Source: Aeromicrobium stalagmiti (GTDB taxonomy: Bacteria; Actinomycetota; Actinomycetes; Propionibacteriales; Nocardioidaceae). Taken from it: 64,000 nt of DNA. Location: positions 762,406 to 826,405 of the forward strand of contig NZ_JABSTZ010000001.1 in assembly GCF_013283745.1 (NCBI RefSeq), in the 5' to 3' direction. How positions within the stretch are numbered: position 1 is the first letter of the stretch; every line of letters begins with the position of its first letter. A program made the translations under genes and the position numbers. The notes under the pieces are model-generated. The model did not search any database. It saw only the letters and a list, made by a program, of their open reading frames with translations, and was not told the DNA's origin. Positions 37,419-46,081 of this stretch are shown here, piece after piece.

Positions 37419-38385
37419 GGTCGATCAGGGCGAGCTCGTCGGGCCGGGGCAACCCGGCCCGACGCTCGCGGTCGAGGCCCCGGTCGCGCTCGTCGGCGAG
37501 GGTGTCGGCCAGCGTCTCGGCGAGCGGACGACGGTCCAGGCCGAGCTCGATCGCTCGCGAGTCGTCCATCATCCCCATGCCGTGGTGGCTGCGGGGCAGC
37601 CACAGCGGCAGCGAGCGAGGTCCCATCCACTCCTCGACGTCGTGGTCGTGCAGCCACTCCGGATCGGCCGGCACCAGCCGCCCGGTGAACCCGGCAGCCT
37701 CCGCCGAGAGCGAGATCAGCCCACCGACGGTCGTCGGCTCACCCACCCCGTGGACGATCCCGGTCACCCCGTCCTCGGCGGACCGCACGATCCACGCAGC
37801 GAGGTCGCGGACGTCGATGACCTGCATGGGCTGGTCGGCGACGTCCGGCACGAGCACGGGTCCGTCCCCCGCGAGGGCGAACCGCGCCGCGTAGTGGCCG
37901 AGCCGGTCCGACCGGTCGCCCGGCCCACCGATGAGCCCGGCCCGCACGACCAGGTGGCGGCGCAGCTGCCGGACGGCCTCCTCGCAGGCGACCTTGCCCT
38001 CGCCGTACTCCTGCGTCGCGGCCTCGTCGTGCTCGGTCGCCGCGAGCAGCGGCGAGCTCTCCGTGAGGGGCACGCTCTGGTCGGCGTAGACCGATCCGGT
38101 CGAGACCAACGTCCAGTGCGAGGCGACCGTGCCCAGCGCCTCGACGGCCGACCGCACCTGCCCCGGCTGGCGCGACACGTCGACGACCATGTCCCAGCGC
38201 CGGTCGACGACCTCGTCGTACGCGCCGGGCCGGGACCGGTCGGCCTGCACGAACGTCACCGCCCCGGGGGCGTCGCCCGACTCGCCGCGAGCCAGGCACG
38301 TGACGTCGTGGCCCCGCACCACCGCCTCGTGCGCGATCTGTCCGCCGACCCATGACGTGCCGCCCAGCACCAGCATCTGACCCAT
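37408..38385 (-). CDS. NAD-dependent epimerase/reductase-like protein
   Basis: A 325-residue extended SDR-like protein. The NAD(P) motif is [14 protein letters not shown] at the N-terminus. Middle and C-terminal parts ([25 protein letters not shown]) match atypical SDRs that include sugar epimerases and isoflavone-reductase-like proteins. The Tyr-x3-Lys pair is visible as YGEGK. ATG 38385 was preferred to a TTG four codons upstream because it precedes the first strand directly. The substrate is unknown. Overlaps the copA end. Confidence 0.83.
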   Translation of the reverse strand: MGQMLVLGGTSWVGGQIAHEAVVRGHDVTCLARGESGDAPGAVTFVQADRSRPGAYDEVVDRRWDMVVDVSRQPGQVRSAVEALGTVASHWTLVSTGSVYADQSVPLTESSPLLAATEHDEAATQEYGEGKVACEEAVRQLRRHLVVRAGLIGGPGDRSDRLGHYAARFALAGDGPVLVPDVADQPMQVIDVRDLAAWIVRSAEDGVTGIVHGVGEPTTVGGLISLSAEAAGFTGRLVPADPEWLHDHDVEEWMGPRSLPLWLPRSHHGMGMMDDSRAIELGLDRRPLAETLADTLADERDRGLDRERRAGLPRPDELALIDLRP

Positions 38386-38473
38386 CACCCCAACCAAGCA
38401 CGGCGCGAGCCGCCGCGACAGGCCTGTTCACCGCCGGCGGAATGCGGGAGCACCGCGGGCGGTTGCACCCGGC

Positions 38474-39313
38474 ATGACCACGATCGCCCTGACCGGCTCC
38501 ACCGGTGCCGTCGGAGGCACCGCCGCCCACCTGCTCGCCGACGCCGGCGTGCCCGTCCGTCTGCTGGTGCGCGACCCCGCCCGCGCCCCCCACCTTGGCG
38601 GGGCTGACGTGCGGCAGGCCGCGTACGGCGAGGACTCCTGCGCCCCCGCCCTCGAGGGCGTCGACACGGTGTTCATGGTCTCGGGGCACGAGTCGGCCGA
38701 CCGCATGGACCAGCACCGCTCCTTCGTCGATGCCGCCGTCGCGGCCGGCGTGCGGCAGATCGTCTACCTCTCCTTCGTCGGCGCCTCGGCGACGTCGGGC
38801 TTCACCCTCGGCCGCGACCACGGGGCGACCGAGGACCACATCCGTGCCTCGGGCCTGGACTGGACGTTCCTGCGCGACAACTTCTACGCCGAGATCCTCC
38901 CGACGTTCGCCGACGACGAGGGCGTCATCCGCGGACCCGCCGGAGACGGCCGGGTCGCCGCGGTGTCGCAGCGCGACGTCGGCGCGGTCGTGGCCCACGT
39001 GCTGCAGGACCCGCGCATGCACGCCGGGCGGACGTACGACCTCACCGGTCCCGAGGCCCTGACGTTCACCGAGGTCGCCGCGGTGCTCACGCAGATCACC
39101 GGTCGACCCCACCGGTTCGTCGACGAGACGATCGAGGAGGCCCGCGCCAGCCGCGCCCACTACGGCGCACCCGACTGGCAGGTCGACGCCTGGGTCAGCA
39201 CCTACACCGCGATCCGCGACGGCGAGCTCGCCCACGTCGACGGTGACGTCTCGCGCCTGCTCGGCCGACCGGCGACGTCCTTCGACGAGGCCGTCGCCGA
39301 GATCGGGCTCTGA
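38474..39313 (+). CDS. NmrA-like NAD(P)-binding protein
   Basis: A 279-residue atypical SDR. It begins ALTGSTGAVGGTAAHLLADA, the GxxGxxG dinucleotide motif, and continues with VRLLVRDPARAPHLG, the pattern of NmrA-like redox sensors and quinone oxidoreductases (QOR2-like). The middle has SFVGASATSGFTLGRDHGATED. No classical Tyr-x3-Lys pair is clear. It is divergent from the preceding epimerase gene across 88 nt that include an imperfect GC dyad. Confidence 0.85.
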   Translation: MTTIALTGSTGAVGGTAAHLLADAGVPVRLLVRDPARAPHLGGADVRQAAYGEDSCAPALEGVDTVFMVSGHESADRMDQHRSFVDAAVAAGVRQIVYLSFVGASATSGFTLGRDHGATEDHIRASGLDWTFLRDNFYAEILPTFADDEGVIRGPAGDGRVAAVSQRDVGAVVAHVLQDPRMHAGRTYDLTGPEALTFTEVAAVLTQITGRPHRFVDETIEEARASRAHYGAPDWQVDAWVSTYTAIRDGELAHVDGDVSRLLGRPATSFDEAVAEIGL

Positions 39314-39317
39314 CGGC

Positions 39318-40106
39318 TCACGCCTCCTCGGAGCGGTGGTAGAGCCGCCCCTCCTGCGCCTTGACGGTCGCGACCAGCACGAAGCTCATCGTGACGAGCA
39401 GCGCCCATGCGCCGATCTTCGAGGCGTGCACCGACTCCCAGACGTCGAGCTGGTCGGGATACTTCCAGGCGCCGAGGAAGGTCGCGGCGTTCTCGGCGAC
39501 CCAGAGGAACAGCCCGATGAGCACGAACGACAGCGCCAGCGGCATCCGGTAGCGGTCGCCGCCGACCGTGAAGAACACCCAGCAGCGCCGCAGCACGACC
39601 AGCCCCACCAGCGCGAGCGGCACCCGCAGGTCGACCCACCAGTGATGGGTGAAGAAGTTGGCATAGATGCCGATCGCGACCAAGGTCGTCGGCACCGGCG
39701 GGTAGTGCCTCACGCGCAGGTCGAACCGGCGCCAGGCCTGGCAGATGTAGGAGCCCACCGCGGCATACATGAAGCCGGAGAAGAGGGGCACGCCACCGAT
39801 CTTCGTCACGCCCTCACCGGGATAGGACCACGAGCCCACCTGCACCTTGAACAGCTCGAGGCCCAGACCCAGCAGGTGGAACGCCACGATGACCAGCACC
39901 TCGCGCCACGTCTCGAGCCCGACCGCCCAGAACCCCAGCGTCACGGCGATGCACCACACGAGCAGCGCGTCGTACGTCGCGACCGGCAGCGGCACCAGGT
40001 AGGTGACGAGCAGACCGGCGAAGACGGCCCCGGCGAACAGGCACGACTGCAGCTCGATCCAGGCGAACTGCACGAGCCGCGTCGCCAGCAGTCTCCACGG
40101 GGACAT
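39318..40106 (-). CDS. DUF817 integral membrane protein
   Basis: A 262-residue polytopic protein with about seven or eight membrane segments. The segments RLVQFAWIELQSCLFAG, LELFKVQVGSWSYPG and FMYAAVGSYICQAWRRFDL are the markers of DUF817, a family including Bacillus YoaT with unknown function. The start is ATG 40106, with TAGGCT 8 nt upstream. Convergent with the NmrA-like gene, 4 nt apart. Confidence 0.88.
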   Translation of the reverse strand: MSPWRLLATRLVQFAWIELQSCLFAGAVFAGLLVTYLVPLPVATYDALLVWCIAVTLGFWAVGLETWREVLVIVAFHLLGLGLELFKVQVGSWSYPGEGVTKIGGVPLFSGFMYAAVGSYICQAWRRFDLRVRHYPPVPTTLVAIGIYANFFTHHWWVDLRVPLALVGLVVLRRCWVFFTVGGDRYRMPLALSFVLIGLFLWVAENAATFLGAWKYPDQLDVWESVHASKIGAWALLVTMSFVLVATVKAQEGRLYHRSEEA

Positions 40107-40148
40107 CGAGCACGAGCCTACGTGGGCGCAGCGGCATAACCTGTACTC

Positions 40149-40460
40149 ATGTCCTCTGAGCTCCTGACCATCTCCGGCACCGTCTTCTTCCGCGAGCGCG
40201 TCGCGCTGCCGCCCGGAGCGGTCGCCACGATCAAGCTCGTCGACGGCGACGGCGAGGTCCTCGCGGGCGCCGCGATCGACGCACCGGGAGTGCCCGTCGA
40301 GTTCGCGCTCACCGTCGATCCGGCGTTCGTCACCGACGTCGACAAGCTCTTCGTCTGGGCAGCCCTGCGCTCCGAGGTCGGCGTCTGGGGCACCACCGAG
40401 CTGGTCCCGCTCGACGGCGGCGACAACGCGGTGCTGGTCACCAAGATCGACGAGGACTGA
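40149..40460 (+). CDS. YbaY/YscW-like domain protein without signal peptide
   Basis: A 103-residue single-domain protein. The pattern TISGTVFFRERVALPPGAVA with VEFALTVDPAFV matches the YbaY/YscW domain, a beta-rich fold usually found as an outer-membrane lipoprotein in proteobacteria. Here there is no signal peptide or lipobox, so it is probably cytosolic. TAACCT lies 6 nt before the ATG. The stop overlaps the start of the ABC exporter gene (TGATG), which implies a joint role. Confidence 0.78.
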   Translation: MSSELLTISGTVFFRERVALPPGAVATIKLVDGDGEVLAGAAIDAPGVPVEFALTVDPAFVTDVDKLFVWAALRSEVGVWGTTELVPLDGGDNAVLVTKIDED

Positions 40461-42460
40461 TGGCCCGGGGCGACAGTGGTCCCTCCGTCACGCACCTGAC
40501 CGAGGCGGAGGTCGCGGCCGAGGGCGCGCCCGTGCTGGGCCGCATCGCCCAGATGCTGAAGCCCTACCGGACCAAGATGGTCTTCGTCGCGGTCGCCGTG
40601 GTCGTCTCGGCGGTGCTGACCTCGATCGTCCCGTTCCTCACCAAGGCCGTCTTCGACAAGGCGCTCTTCCCGCCCGACGGCGACATCCGGCTGCACCTGC
40701 TGGCGTGGCTCGTCGTCGGCATGTGCGTCATCCCGGTCGCGACCGCCATCATCGGCATCGGGCAGAACTGGCTGACGTCCACGATCGGCAACTCGGCCAT
40801 GGCTGACCTCCGCAGCGACCTCTTCGCACACCTGCAGAAGATGGAGCTGGCCTTCTTCACGGCCACCAAGACCGGCGCGATCCAGTCGCGCCTGGCCAAC
40901 GACGTGGCCGGCGTCCGCACCGTCCTCACCGACACCGCGACGACGATCCTGCAGAACAGCGTGACCGTCACGGCGGCGTTCGTCTCGATGATCATCCTCT
41001 CGTGGCAGCTGACGATCCTGACCTTGATCGTCATGCCGCTGTTCGTCTTCATCCAGCTCCAGGTCGGCAAGCGGCGCCAGCGGCTCGCGCGCAAGACCCA
41101 GGAGTCGCTGTCGGAGATGACCGCCATCACCGAGGAGGCGCTGAGCGTCTCGGGCATCCTGCTGTCCAAGGTGTTCAACCGCGCCGACTCCGAGGTCGAG
41201 CGCTACCGCGAGGCCAACCGCAACCAGACCCGGCTGCAGGTCGACCAGGCCATGACCGGTCGGGCGTTCTTCGCCACGGTGCAGACCTTCTTCGCGATCA
41301 CACCAGCGATCATCTATCTCGTCGCCGGCTACATGATCCAGGGCGGCACCGCCCTGACCGCCGGAACGCTCGTGGCGTTCACGACCCTGCAGGCCCGCCT
41401 CCAGATGCCGTTGCTGCAGCTCATGCGCGTGACGCTCGACGTGCAGACCTCGCTCGCGCTGTTCCGCCGCCTGTTCGAGTACCTCGACCTCGAGCCCGCC
41501 ATCACCGAGAAGCCGGGCGCCACGGCGCTCGACCCGGCCGACCTGCGCGGCGAGATCGAGTTCCGCGACGTCTTCTTCCGCTACCCCGAGCCGCGCAGCC
41601 TCTCCGGCACGGTCAACCGTGACCGGTTCGGCGACTCGGGCATCCGCATCGACCGGGTCGAGCCGGCGCCCGAGCAGGGCTGGGCGCTCGACGGCATCTC
41701 GCTGACGGTCAAGCCCGGACAGCTCGCGGCGATCGTCGGGCCGTCGGGCTCGGGCAAGACGACGATGACCTACCTCGTGCCCCGGTTCTACGACGTCGAC
41801 GAGGGCGCGGTGCTCATCGACGGCACCGACGTCCGCGACCTCACGATGGGGTCGGTCGCCGAGGCCGTCGGCATGGTCACGCAGGAGCCCTATCTCTTCC
41901 ACGGCTCGATCCGCGACAACATCGCCTACGCCAAGCCCGACGCCACTGCCGACGAGATCGAGCAGGCTGCCCGCGACGCCAACATCCACGACCGGATCCT
42001 GTCGTTCGCCGAGGGCTACGAGACCATCACCGGCGAGCGCGGCTACCGGCTCAGCGGTGGCGAGAAGCAGCGCCTGGCGATCGCGCGCGTCCTGCTGATG
42101 GACCCGCGGATCCTGATCCTCGACGAGGCGACGTCGGCTCTCGACACCGAGACCGAGCGGCTCGTGCAGGACGCGCTGGAGCGCGCGACCCACAACCGGA
42201 CCACGATCGCAATCGCGCACCGGCTCTCCACGATCCACAACGCCGACGTCATCTTCGGGCTCGAGGACGGCCACCTGGTCGAGCAGGGCACGCACGACGA
42301 GCTGCTCGCCCTCGGCGGGCTCTACTCACGCCTCTACGTCGAGCAGTTCGGCTCGGGCCAGATCGAGGCGCGCTTCACCGACGGGGTGCGCTTCACCGAC
42401 GGGAGCACGATGTGCGACCGGCCCAGCCGTGACGATCGCCGGGCCGACGTCTCGCTCTAG
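40460..42460 (+). CDS. ABC exporter, fused permease and ATPase
   Basis: A 666-residue half-transporter with an N-terminal six-helix membrane domain (residues 35-330) and a C-terminal ATPase with Walker A GPSGSGKTT near residue 427, signature LSGGEKQRLA near 530, Walker B ILILDEATSALD and switch AHRLST. It is of the MsbA/lipid or drug exporter type. Between the first nucleotide-domain strand (DVFFRYPEP) and the Walker A segment about 30 extra residues are inserted. The C-terminus carries a small duplication, RFTDGVRFTDG. Coupled to the YbaY-like gene. The stop overlaps the convergent lipoprotein stop (CTAG). Confidence 0.9.
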   Translation: MARGDSGPSVTHLTEAEVAAEGAPVLGRIAQMLKPYRTKMVFVAVAVVVSAVLTSIVPFLTKAVFDKALFPPDGDIRLHLLAWLVVGMCVIPVATAIIGIGQNWLTSTIGNSAMADLRSDLFAHLQKMELAFFTATKTGAIQSRLANDVAGVRTVLTDTATTILQNSVTVTAAFVSMIILSWQLTILTLIVMPLFVFIQLQVGKRRQRLARKTQESLSEMTAITEEALSVSGILLSKVFNRADSEVERYREANRNQTRLQVDQAMTGRAFFATVQTFFAITPAIIYLVAGYMIQGGTALTAGTLVAFTTLQARLQMPLLQLMRVTLDVQTSLALFRRLFEYLDLEPAITEKPGATALDPADLRGEIEFRDVFFRYPEPRSLSGTVNRDRFGDSGIRIDRVEPAPEQGWALDGISLTVKPGQLAAIVGPSGSGKTTMTYLVPRFYDVDEGAVLIDGTDVRDLTMGSVAEAVGMVTQEPYLFHGSIRDNIAYAKPDATADEIEQAARDANIHDRILSFAEGYETITGERGYRLSGGEKQRLAIARVLLMDPRILILDEATSALDTETERLVQDALERATHNRTTIAIAHRLSTIHNADVIFGLEDGHLVEQGTHDELLALGGLYSRLYVEQFGSGQIEARFTDGVRFTDGSTMCDRPSRDDRRADVSL

Positions 42461-43128
42461 TCGGGAAGCGAGTCGACGGCCCGCGCGTGCAGCGCCTTGA
42501 CGGCCTGCACGGCACGCTTGCGCGCCGCGGACGAGTCGGCGTCGCGCGATCGTAGGGTCAACGAGGCGTAGACGCCCTCGGAGCACGTCTGGGCGGAGGC
42601 GAACTGGAAGTTGAACTCCGGCTCGGTCATCGACGACGAGGACACTCCGCCGTCCGCGGGATCACCGGCGACCTCGGCGAAGCTCTCCCAGAGGTCACAG
42701 GCCCCGTTCGGATCGATGCTCGCGAGCTGTGACTCCTCCACGCCGGCTTGTTGCAGCACGGCGGCGAAGAATGCTCGCGGCTCCTGAACGGCCGGCGTCG
42801 TGTCGATCAGGTCGGGGACCTTCGCCGCCCAGACCGGGGACCGCATGGCCTGGTAGCGGATGCTGGTCGTCGCGGTCTGCGAGGGCGCGTCGCCGAAGCT
42901 GCACGACCACTCAGGGAAGTAGAAGTCCTGCTCGCCCTGGTAGTCGATCGTGGCGCCCGCCACCTCGTCGCGCTCGGCCTGCGTCAAGACGTCGCACGGC
43001 ACGTAGCGTGCGGGCGTTGCCGTGCTCGTCGCAGCGGACTTCTTCGCCCGTGGCTCGTCCTCCGCAGCCCCACAGCCGGCCAGCAGCACCGACACCATCA
43101 GCGCCGCGGCGCCCGTCATGAGCCGCAC
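42457..43128 (-). CDS. Lipoprotein, DUF3558-like (first of tandem pair)
   Basis: A 223-residue exported lipoprotein. The signal peptide ends VLLAGC, with lipidated Cys 19. The mature part has a Ser/Thr/Ala spacer, then VPCDVLTQAERDEVAGA and paired cysteines later in the chain (SCSF, ACDLW, QTC). This resembles the DUF3558 group of actinobacterial lipoproteins, of unknown function. It is a distant paralogue of the gene just upstream. A GTG start is used; AAGGGGGG lies upstream. A start at the ATG three codons downstream is possible. Confidence 0.78.
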   Translation of the reverse strand: MRLMTGAAALMVSVLLAGCGAAEDEPRAKKSAATSTATPARYVPCDVLTQAERDEVAGATIDYQGEQDFYFPEWSCSFGDAPSQTATTSIRYQAMRSPVWAAKVPDLIDTTPAVQEPRAFFAAVLQQAGVEESQLASIDPNGACDLWESFAEVAGDPADGGVSSSSMTEPEFNFQFASAQTCSEGVYASLTLRSRDADSSAARKRAVQAVKALHARAVDSLPD

Positions 43129-43165
43129 GGCCCACCCCCCTTCGTCAGCCGATCACTGTAGTGGC

Positions 43166-43846
43166 TCAGCGACTCTGCAGGACTCGTTTCTGGGCGGAGG
43201 CCAGGACGGCCGTGACGGTGCGGTCGACCTTCGGCGTCTCCTTGAGACCGGGGACCGAGTAGATGACCGACGTCAGCTGGCCACTGGTGCAGGTCTGTGC
43301 CGAGAGGCCCGACTCGGTCTCGGTGATCGGCACCGGCGTGATCGTCGTCGTGGCGCCCTTGTCGGCACCGCCGATCTCGGCCAGCGTGGTGAACGCCGCG
43401 CAAGCCTCGGCGTCGGTGAACGAGTCGGCGCCGGCGAGCAGCTTCTTGGCCCGGGCGAGATCCTTCTGGTCGGCAGCCGACCCGGCGTCTCCTGCCTTCT
43501 CCAGCTGGGCGACCACGTCGGGCAGTGACTGCGCCCACGTCTTCGCCGGCAGCGTCGTGACCTGGATCAGTGCGGTCGTGGTCTGCCAGCGGCACTGGCT
43601 GCTGCCGCCCTCGCGCGCGTCCGAGGTCAGGACCGTGTCGACGGCCGCGCCCGCGAGCTTCTTGCGGTCGGCGGACGTCAGGAGCTTGCAGGCTGCCGCC
43701 TCGTCGACGTCCGCGGTCGGGCCCGACTCCGTCGCCGACGGCTTCGCCCCGCCCTCGTCGGACCCGCCGGAGCCGCTGCAGGCTCCGAGGGTGACCAGGG
43801 TGAGCACCAGGATCGGCAGGAGCGTCCGGCCGCGGGAGAAGGTCAT
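43166..43846 (-). CDS. Lipoprotein, DUF3558-like (second of tandem pair)
   Basis: A 226-residue lipoprotein with a signal peptide ending LVTLGAC (lipidated Cys 23) and a Gly/Ser linker. The mature domain shares with its neighbour the pattern C-x2-LT-x-A-(D/E)-R, then AGA, a C-x-W or C-x-F near residue 90 and a late QTC-x-(E/S)-G, so the two genes are tandem paralogues. ATG 43846 is supported by TACAGT 6 nt upstream and by the signal peptide. A role in the cell envelope is likely, but nothing more specific can be said. Confidence 0.78.
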   Translation of the reverse strand: MTFSRGRTLLPILVLTLVTLGACSGSGGSDEGGAKPSATESGPTADVDEAAACKLLTSADRKKLAGAAVDTVLTSDAREGGSSQCRWQTTTALIQVTTLPAKTWAQSLPDVVAQLEKAGDAGSAADQKDLARAKKLLAGADSFTDAEACAAFTTLAEIGGADKGATTTITPVPITETESGLSAQTCTSGQLTSVIYSVPGLKETPKVDRTVTAVLASAQKRVLQSR

Positions 43847-43862
43847 CCCGCCACTGTAGGAG

Positions 43863-43934
43863 GCCGGCCCATGCGCGGGTTGTCCACACCCGCCACACCC
43901 TCGTGCACTACACCGCGGCGTAGTCAGTGATCCC
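43863..43934 (+). pseudogene. Remnant (deletion scar) of a DUF222-HNH gene
   Basis: Positions 43884-43934 match 10221-10271, the last 13 codons and stop of the DUF222-HNH gene plus 11 nt beyond, at 48 of 51 positions. Positions 43863-43892 resemble the upstream flank of the same gene (8971-9002), including GTTGTCCACACCCG exactly. The two parts meet in the 10-mer TCCACACCCG, which in the 9-10 kb copy occurs both upstream (8993-9002) and near the 3' end (10220-10229). The simplest reading is loss of about 1.2 kb between direct repeats. Confidence 0.75.
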
Positions 43935-44603
43935 TCAGACGGCGGAGGGGCGACGCTTCTCGCGCAGGCGCACCACCACGAAGACGATGATGACGAGCAG
44001 GACGCCACCGATGACGACCTTCTGGAAGACGTCGGCGTAGGGCTCCACGGAGTCCCAGTTCTCGCCGAGTCGATAGCCGGCGACCACGAAGATCGAGTTC
44101 CAGATCAGGCTGCCCACCGTCGTGAGCGCGAAGAAGTAGGCGAAGTTCATCTTCTCCACCCCGGCGGGCAGGGAGATCAGGCTGCGGAAGATCGGCACCA
44201 TACGGCCGAAGAAGACAGCCTTGCCGCCGTGCTTGGCGAACCAGGCCTCGGTCTTCTCCAGGTCGCTGACCTTGAGCAACGGCACCTTGTCGAAGACGAG
44301 CACGGCACGGTCGCGGCCGAAGATCGCGCCCAGCCAGTAGAGGATGACGGCACCGATGACCGAGCCGGCGGTCGTCGCGATGAGCGCTCCGGTCAGCGAG
44401 AACGTCCCCTGGCTGGCAGCGAATCCCGCCAGCGGAAGGATGATCTCGCTCGGGATCGGCGGGAAGATGTTGTCCATCCCGACGGCCAGCGCGGCGCCGA
44501 ACAGGCCGAGCTTGTCCATGAGGTCGACAGTCCACCCGGCCAACCCGGAGTCAGGGGCGTTGGCGGCAGAGCTCGCCAGGGCGGTCAGTATCGTCACGGG
44601 CAT
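43935..44603 (-). CDS. DedA-family membrane protein
   Basis: A 222-residue SNARE-associated/DedA protein with four to five membrane segments. Family motifs are DNIFPPIPSEIILPLAG, the re-entrant region WFAKHGGKAVFFGRMVPIFR and SLPAGVEKMNFAYF; the Phe-x-Arg-x-x-P core is intact. DedA proteins act as phospholipid (undecaprenyl-phosphate or phosphatidyl-lipid) translocases. The ATG at 44603 shares the CATG with the divergent gene's ATG; an internal GTG two codons later, or a start near MDKLGLFG, is also possible. Confidence 0.88.
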   Translation of the reverse strand: MPVTILTALASSAANAPDSGLAGWTVDLMDKLGLFGAALAVGMDNIFPPIPSEIILPLAGFAASQGTFSLTGALIATTAGSVIGAVILYWLGAIFGRDRAVLVFDKVPLLKVSDLEKTEAWFAKHGGKAVFFGRMVPIFRSLISLPAGVEKMNFAYFFALTTVGSLIWNSIFVVAGYRLGENWDSVEPYADVFQKVVIGGVLLVIIVFVVVRLREKRRPSAV

Positions 44604-46074
44604 GAGCGTATCTCCCAGGCTCAATCGCAACGTCGTGATCGGCTGTGCTGCCGCTGTGGCTCTCGTCGCAGGTCTCGCGGTCTCCCTCGGCGGCGACGCC
44701 GACGACCCGAGCAGCTCGGACGGTCCGGTGGTGACCCGGACGCCGACGCAGGCCGTCGACGTCATCGAATCGGCCACGCCGGCCCAGTCAGCCAACCAGC
44801 TCGCCCGCCGGCTGTTCCTGCGTTCCCGCACCGCGGTGGTCGTCGACCGGCGCGATCCTGCGGCGCAGCAGGCCGGGATCCGCGAGGCCGAGCGACTGGG
44901 CGTGCCTGTCCTGGTGTCCGACCCGACGCTCACCTCTGTCGTGAAGCACCTCGGCGCCACCAGCCTGCTGACCGCCGGGCGGGTGCGGCCGGTCGACGGC
45001 GTACGGGCAACGCGGCTCGAGGCCGGCGCCGGATCTGCTGCCGCGCCCCGCACCAACGACGCCGTCGTCGTCACGCGGTCGAGGAAGGCCAATGCCGTCG
45101 CGGTGGCCACCGCACGCATCGCCGGCGCCACCGTCGTCGAGGTCCCGTCCGGTGATCCCCGCACCTCGAAGGCCGCTGCCACCGCGCTTCGGGCCCGTCC
45201 CGACGCTCCCGTCATCGCGCTCGGGCGCCCCTTCGCCCGCGGGTTCGCCTACACCAGTCAGGTCGTGCGCCGTGGGGTGAAGCAGCCCACCGGCGGATAT
45301 CTCGCGCTGCCCGGCAAGCACTACACCGCGATGTACGGCCATCCGGGTGCTCCGCAGCTCGGCGTGCTCGGCGAGCAGGGCGTCCGCGCCTCGGTCGAGC
45401 GGGTCGAGCGGCTGGCCCGCAAGTACCGCCGCATCAGCTCCGCCGAGTTCGTCCCGACGTTCGAGATCATCGCCACCGTCGCGTCGGGCGGCGCCGGCAA
45501 GGACAAGAACTACTCCAACGAGGTCTCCGTCAAGGAGCTCACGCCGATGGTGGACGCCGCCGAGAAGGCCGGCGTCTACGTCATCCTCGACCTGCAGCCC
45601 GGACGCACCGACTTCCTCACGCAGGCCAAGCAGTACCGGGCCCTCCTCGAGCGGCCCCACGTCGGGCTGGCCCTCGACCCCGAGTGGCGACTCAAGCCAA
45701 AGCAGAAGCACCTGCGCCAGATCGGCTCGGTCACGGTGGGGGAGGTCAACCGCACCGCTGACTGGCTCGCTGCCCTCACCCGGCGCAAGCTCCTGCCCCA
45801 GAAGCTCTTCGTGCTCCACCAGTTCTCTACGTCGATGATCTCGGATCGCTCACGGCTCGACACCGGGCACGCCGAGCTCGCCAGCGTCATCCACGTCGAC
45901 GGCTCCGGACCCCAGGGGGCGAAGCAGGGCACCTGGAAGGTGCTGCGCCAGAACGCCCCGGACGTCGACGGATGGGGCTGGAAGAACTTCATCGACGAGG
46001 ACGAGCCGATGCTCGACGTGCGACAGACGTGGAGCCAGGTCAGGCCGAGGCCGGAGCTGATCACCTACCAGTAG
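44602..46074 (+). CDS. Exported protein with N-terminal CWB2-like and C-terminal TIM-barrel-like parts, function unknown
   Basis: A 490-residue protein. An N-terminal hydrophobic segment (residues 13-30) acts as signal or anchor. Residues 50-220 contain repeats of the kind VDRRDPAAQQAGIREAERLG / VPVLVSD, resembling cell-wall-binding repeat 2 modules. Residues 230-490 look like a hydrolase barrel: FVPTFEIIATVASGG, AGVYVILDLQPGRTD, HVGLALDPEWRL, LFVLHQFSTSMI, with acidic residues at strand ends. No named family is certain; a wall-bound glycoside hydrolase is a reasonable guess. Confidence 0.75.
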   Translation: MSVSPRLNRNVVIGCAAAVALVAGLAVSLGGDADDPSSSDGPVVTRTPTQAVDVIESATPAQSANQLARRLFLRSRTAVVVDRRDPAAQQAGIREAERLGVPVLVSDPTLTSVVKHLGATSLLTAGRVRPVDGVRATRLEAGAGSAAAPRTNDAVVVTRSRKANAVAVATARIAGATVVEVPSGDPRTSKAAATALRARPDAPVIALGRPFARGFAYTSQVVRRGVKQPTGGYLALPGKHYTAMYGHPGAPQLGVLGEQGVRASVERVERLARKYRRISSAEFVPTFEIIATVASGGAGKDKNYSNEVSVKELTPMVDAAEKAGVYVILDLQPGRTDFLTQAKQYRALLERPHVGLALDPEWRLKPKQKHLRQIGSVTVGEVNRTADWLAALTRRKLLPQKLFVLHQFSTSMISDRSRLDTGHAELASVIHVDGSGPQGAKQGTWKVLRQNAPDVDGWGWKNFIDEDEPMLDVRQTWSQVRPRPELITYQ

Positions 46075-46081
46075 GGGTGGC

